NCBI GenBank assembly: GCA_903901225.1
Contig: CAIUQE010000047.1
Location: 1 to 35,143 of the forward strand
DNA from: Candidatus Omnitrophota bacterium
GTDB taxonomy: Bacteria; Omnitrophota; Gorgyraeia; Zapsychrales; Fredricksoniimonadaceae
Direction of reading: 5' to 3'
DNA: 35,143 nucleotides
A model generated the notes under the pieces. It saw only the letters and a list, made by a program, of their open reading frames with translations, was not told the origin of the DNA and searched no databases. The position numbers and the translations under genes are program-made. The number at the start of each line of letters is the position of its first letter. Position 1 is the first letter of the stretch. This document shows positions 34,230 through 35,143 of this stretch, piece after piece.

Positions 34230-34904
34230 CTACCCGCGCCCGTCCATGCCATAAAGTACGGATGTGGCATCAGACTGCCAGTATTCCTTCGTGTCCACGT
34301 CCATGATGGACAACTTGCCTGACCAGCCCGCGCCTGTGTCCATCGCCCAGATATTGCACAGGTGCAGCGGCACCGCGCTGCCGAAGCGCGTCGTTGGCGT
34401 ATGGCCCAAAAAGATCTCCTTATAGCAACCTATCTGCCCCGTGCCCTGCGCTTTGGCCATGCCTAGCAGGTCACGGTCCCATGTCAGGCGCCGCAAGCCC
34501 TGCTCCTTCAAGGGGCTGCGGGGATCAAAGCCGGCGTGCACATACACCCGCCCGTCCACCTCCAGCCAGGGTAGCGCCTTGTTCAACAGATCGATGTGGG
34601 CTTGCGGCATGAACCTTCCGTCGTAAGACGCGATCGTTGCCGCGCCGCCTTGCTCAAGCCACATCTCGGGCTTAAGGCCCGAGGTAGCCCAATCCAGCGA
34701 CCACAGGTCATGATTACCAATGATAAGGTCGCAATGGCACAGGGTCAGCAGCTTGTCAAAGCACGCGCGCACATCCGGAAAAACATCACACACATCACCC
34801 AGAACGATCAACCTGTCCACGGCAGGATCAAAGGGCGCGCGCGCCAGGCATTGTTCCAGCGCCTTGTACGCCCCGTGGATATCGCCCATCACAAAAGTCC
34901 TCAT
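34230..34904 (-). CDS. PPP-family serine/threonine phosphatase or ApaH-like metallophosphoesterase
   Basis: 224 residues with the binuclear metal motifs of the PPP/calcineurin-like family: GDIHG (7-11), GDVCD (36-40, in place of GDxxDRG), GNHD (63-66), HAGFDP, and GHTP followed by DTGAGWSGKL. It resembles bacterial PrpA/PrpE-type phosphatases and ApaH-like enzymes, so the substrate may be a phosphoprotein, dinucleotide or sugar phosphate. AGG lies 5 bases before the ATG, which overlaps a preceding short frame as ATGA. Its place at the head of the polysaccharide cluster is suggestive but does not fix its role. Confidence 0.9.
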   Translation of the reverse strand: MRTFVMGDIHGAYKALEQCLARAPFDPAVDRLIVLGDVCDVFPDVRACFDKLLTLCHCDLIIGNHDLWSLDWATSGLKPEMWLEQGGAATIASYDGRFMPQAHIDLLNKALPWLEVDGRVYVHAGFDPRSPLKEQGLRRLTWDRDLLGMAKAQGTGQIGCYKEIFLGHTPTTRFGSAVPLHLCNIWAMDTGAGWSGKLSIMDVDTKEYWQSDATSVLYGMDGRG

Positions 34905-35143
34905 GTGAGCCTGCGCACAACACGGACCACCGTGCCGGTATAATAGATAAGGAAACCAAGAAGAAAGATCACGCCACCCGACCCCGCCTCGGTAACAAGT
35001 TGTGGCTCTTTAGCAGAATCTGTGGGTAAGAAAGAGCATTCTTGATCAACGGGTTAGTGTGGATCGCCCGATACATACTCCCATTAGCAAGCTCAACTGA
35101 TCAGGACTTTTGCATAACCCTTATCCGGCGCGATGAACAAGGA
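34901..35143 (-). other. Right-edge region without a full gene; short frames only
   Basis: The minus strand shows the last 16 codons (SLFIAPDKGYAKVLIS, stop at 35093-35095) of a frame that leaves the window. A 35-codon frame (ATG at 35064, stop at 34957) comes next. A GTG-started frame (MIFLLGFLIYYTGTVVRVV...) follows; its start overlaps that stop as GTGA, and its own stop overlaps the phosphatase ATG as ATGA. It would encode one membrane helix. None has a convincing ribosome site, and I cannot assign a function. Confidence 0.3.

Noticed and set aside
35005..35037. Inverted repeat GCTCTTT...AAAGAGC near the right edge as a terminator.
   Set aside because: The loop is 19 bases and neither strand has a T-run after the stem.
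35093..35143. Right edge as the end of an insertion sequence (terminal-repeat-like bases before the window end).
   Set aside because: No transposase motif, no second inverted repeat and no target duplication can be seen in 50 bases; it reads equally well as the C-terminus of a normal gene.

Overview
The window is a single-direction stretch of a bacterial chromosome: the tRNA gene and every protein gene I can support lie on the minus strand, so transcription runs from high to low coordinates. The organism looks like a diderm bacterium: it has a TolC-type outer-membrane channel, an adaptor/MacB efflux pair, a periplasmic Spy-like protein and a Wzx-type flippase. PilT-family ATPases, an Rrf2 Fe-S regulator, a ferredoxin-like partner and a very large multi-PAS kinase suggest a free-living, probably anaerobic or micro-oxic environmental lineage. 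My best guess is an uncultured phylum such as Omnitrophota or a deltaproteobacterium-like group. This is inference only; no marker in the window settles it.

Layout from the left. 1-226: intrinsic terminators and tRNA-Ser(CGA). 490-1810: an Fe-S cluster protein and an Rrf2 regulator, each preceded by the same 8-7-8 inverted repeat, which gives a readable autoregulated regulon. 1867-11425: a five-gene signalling operon (multi-PAS/CHASE kinase, ABC_sub_bind periplasmic protein, HAMP kinase, REC-kinase, REC-REC protein) joined by ATGA overlaps or gaps of 8-13 bases. 11536-17400: an envelope-stress operon (ECF sigma factor, zinc anti-sigma, Spy/CpxP-like protein, TolC-like channel, MacA-like adaptor, MacB-like ATPase/permease), headed by a near-perfect sigma-E type promoter. 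17460-19760: two divergent PilT-like ATPases.

19779-23040: a mixed group containing a DUF1667-like/aminoglycoside-phosphotransferase fusion with a TTG start, a secreted HExxH protein, an orphan membrane HAMP protein and a SurA/PpiC-like lipoprotein; the last three overlap. 23095-34904: an exopolysaccharide or O-antigen type cluster. It holds a CapD/WbpM-like dehydratase broken by one extra G, a PglC/WcaJ-like sugar transferase, a GT2, a secreted TIM-barrel-like protein with a C-terminal beta domain, a GT4, a GT-C membrane protein, a flippase, a mannose-phosphate-isomerase type cupin, a UDP-glucuronate 4-epimerase-like enzyme, a small membrane protein and a PPP-type phosphatase. Its middle (about 25.6-32.3 kb) is visibly more AT-rich than the rest.

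The right edge (34905-35143) holds no full gene, only the C-terminal end of a frame that leaves the window and two very short coupled frames. The most useful observations are the Rrf2 operator pair, the ECF promoter with its efflux operon, the DUF1667-kinase fusion, the kinase operon containing a solute-binding protein without its transporter, and the frameshift in the dehydratase.
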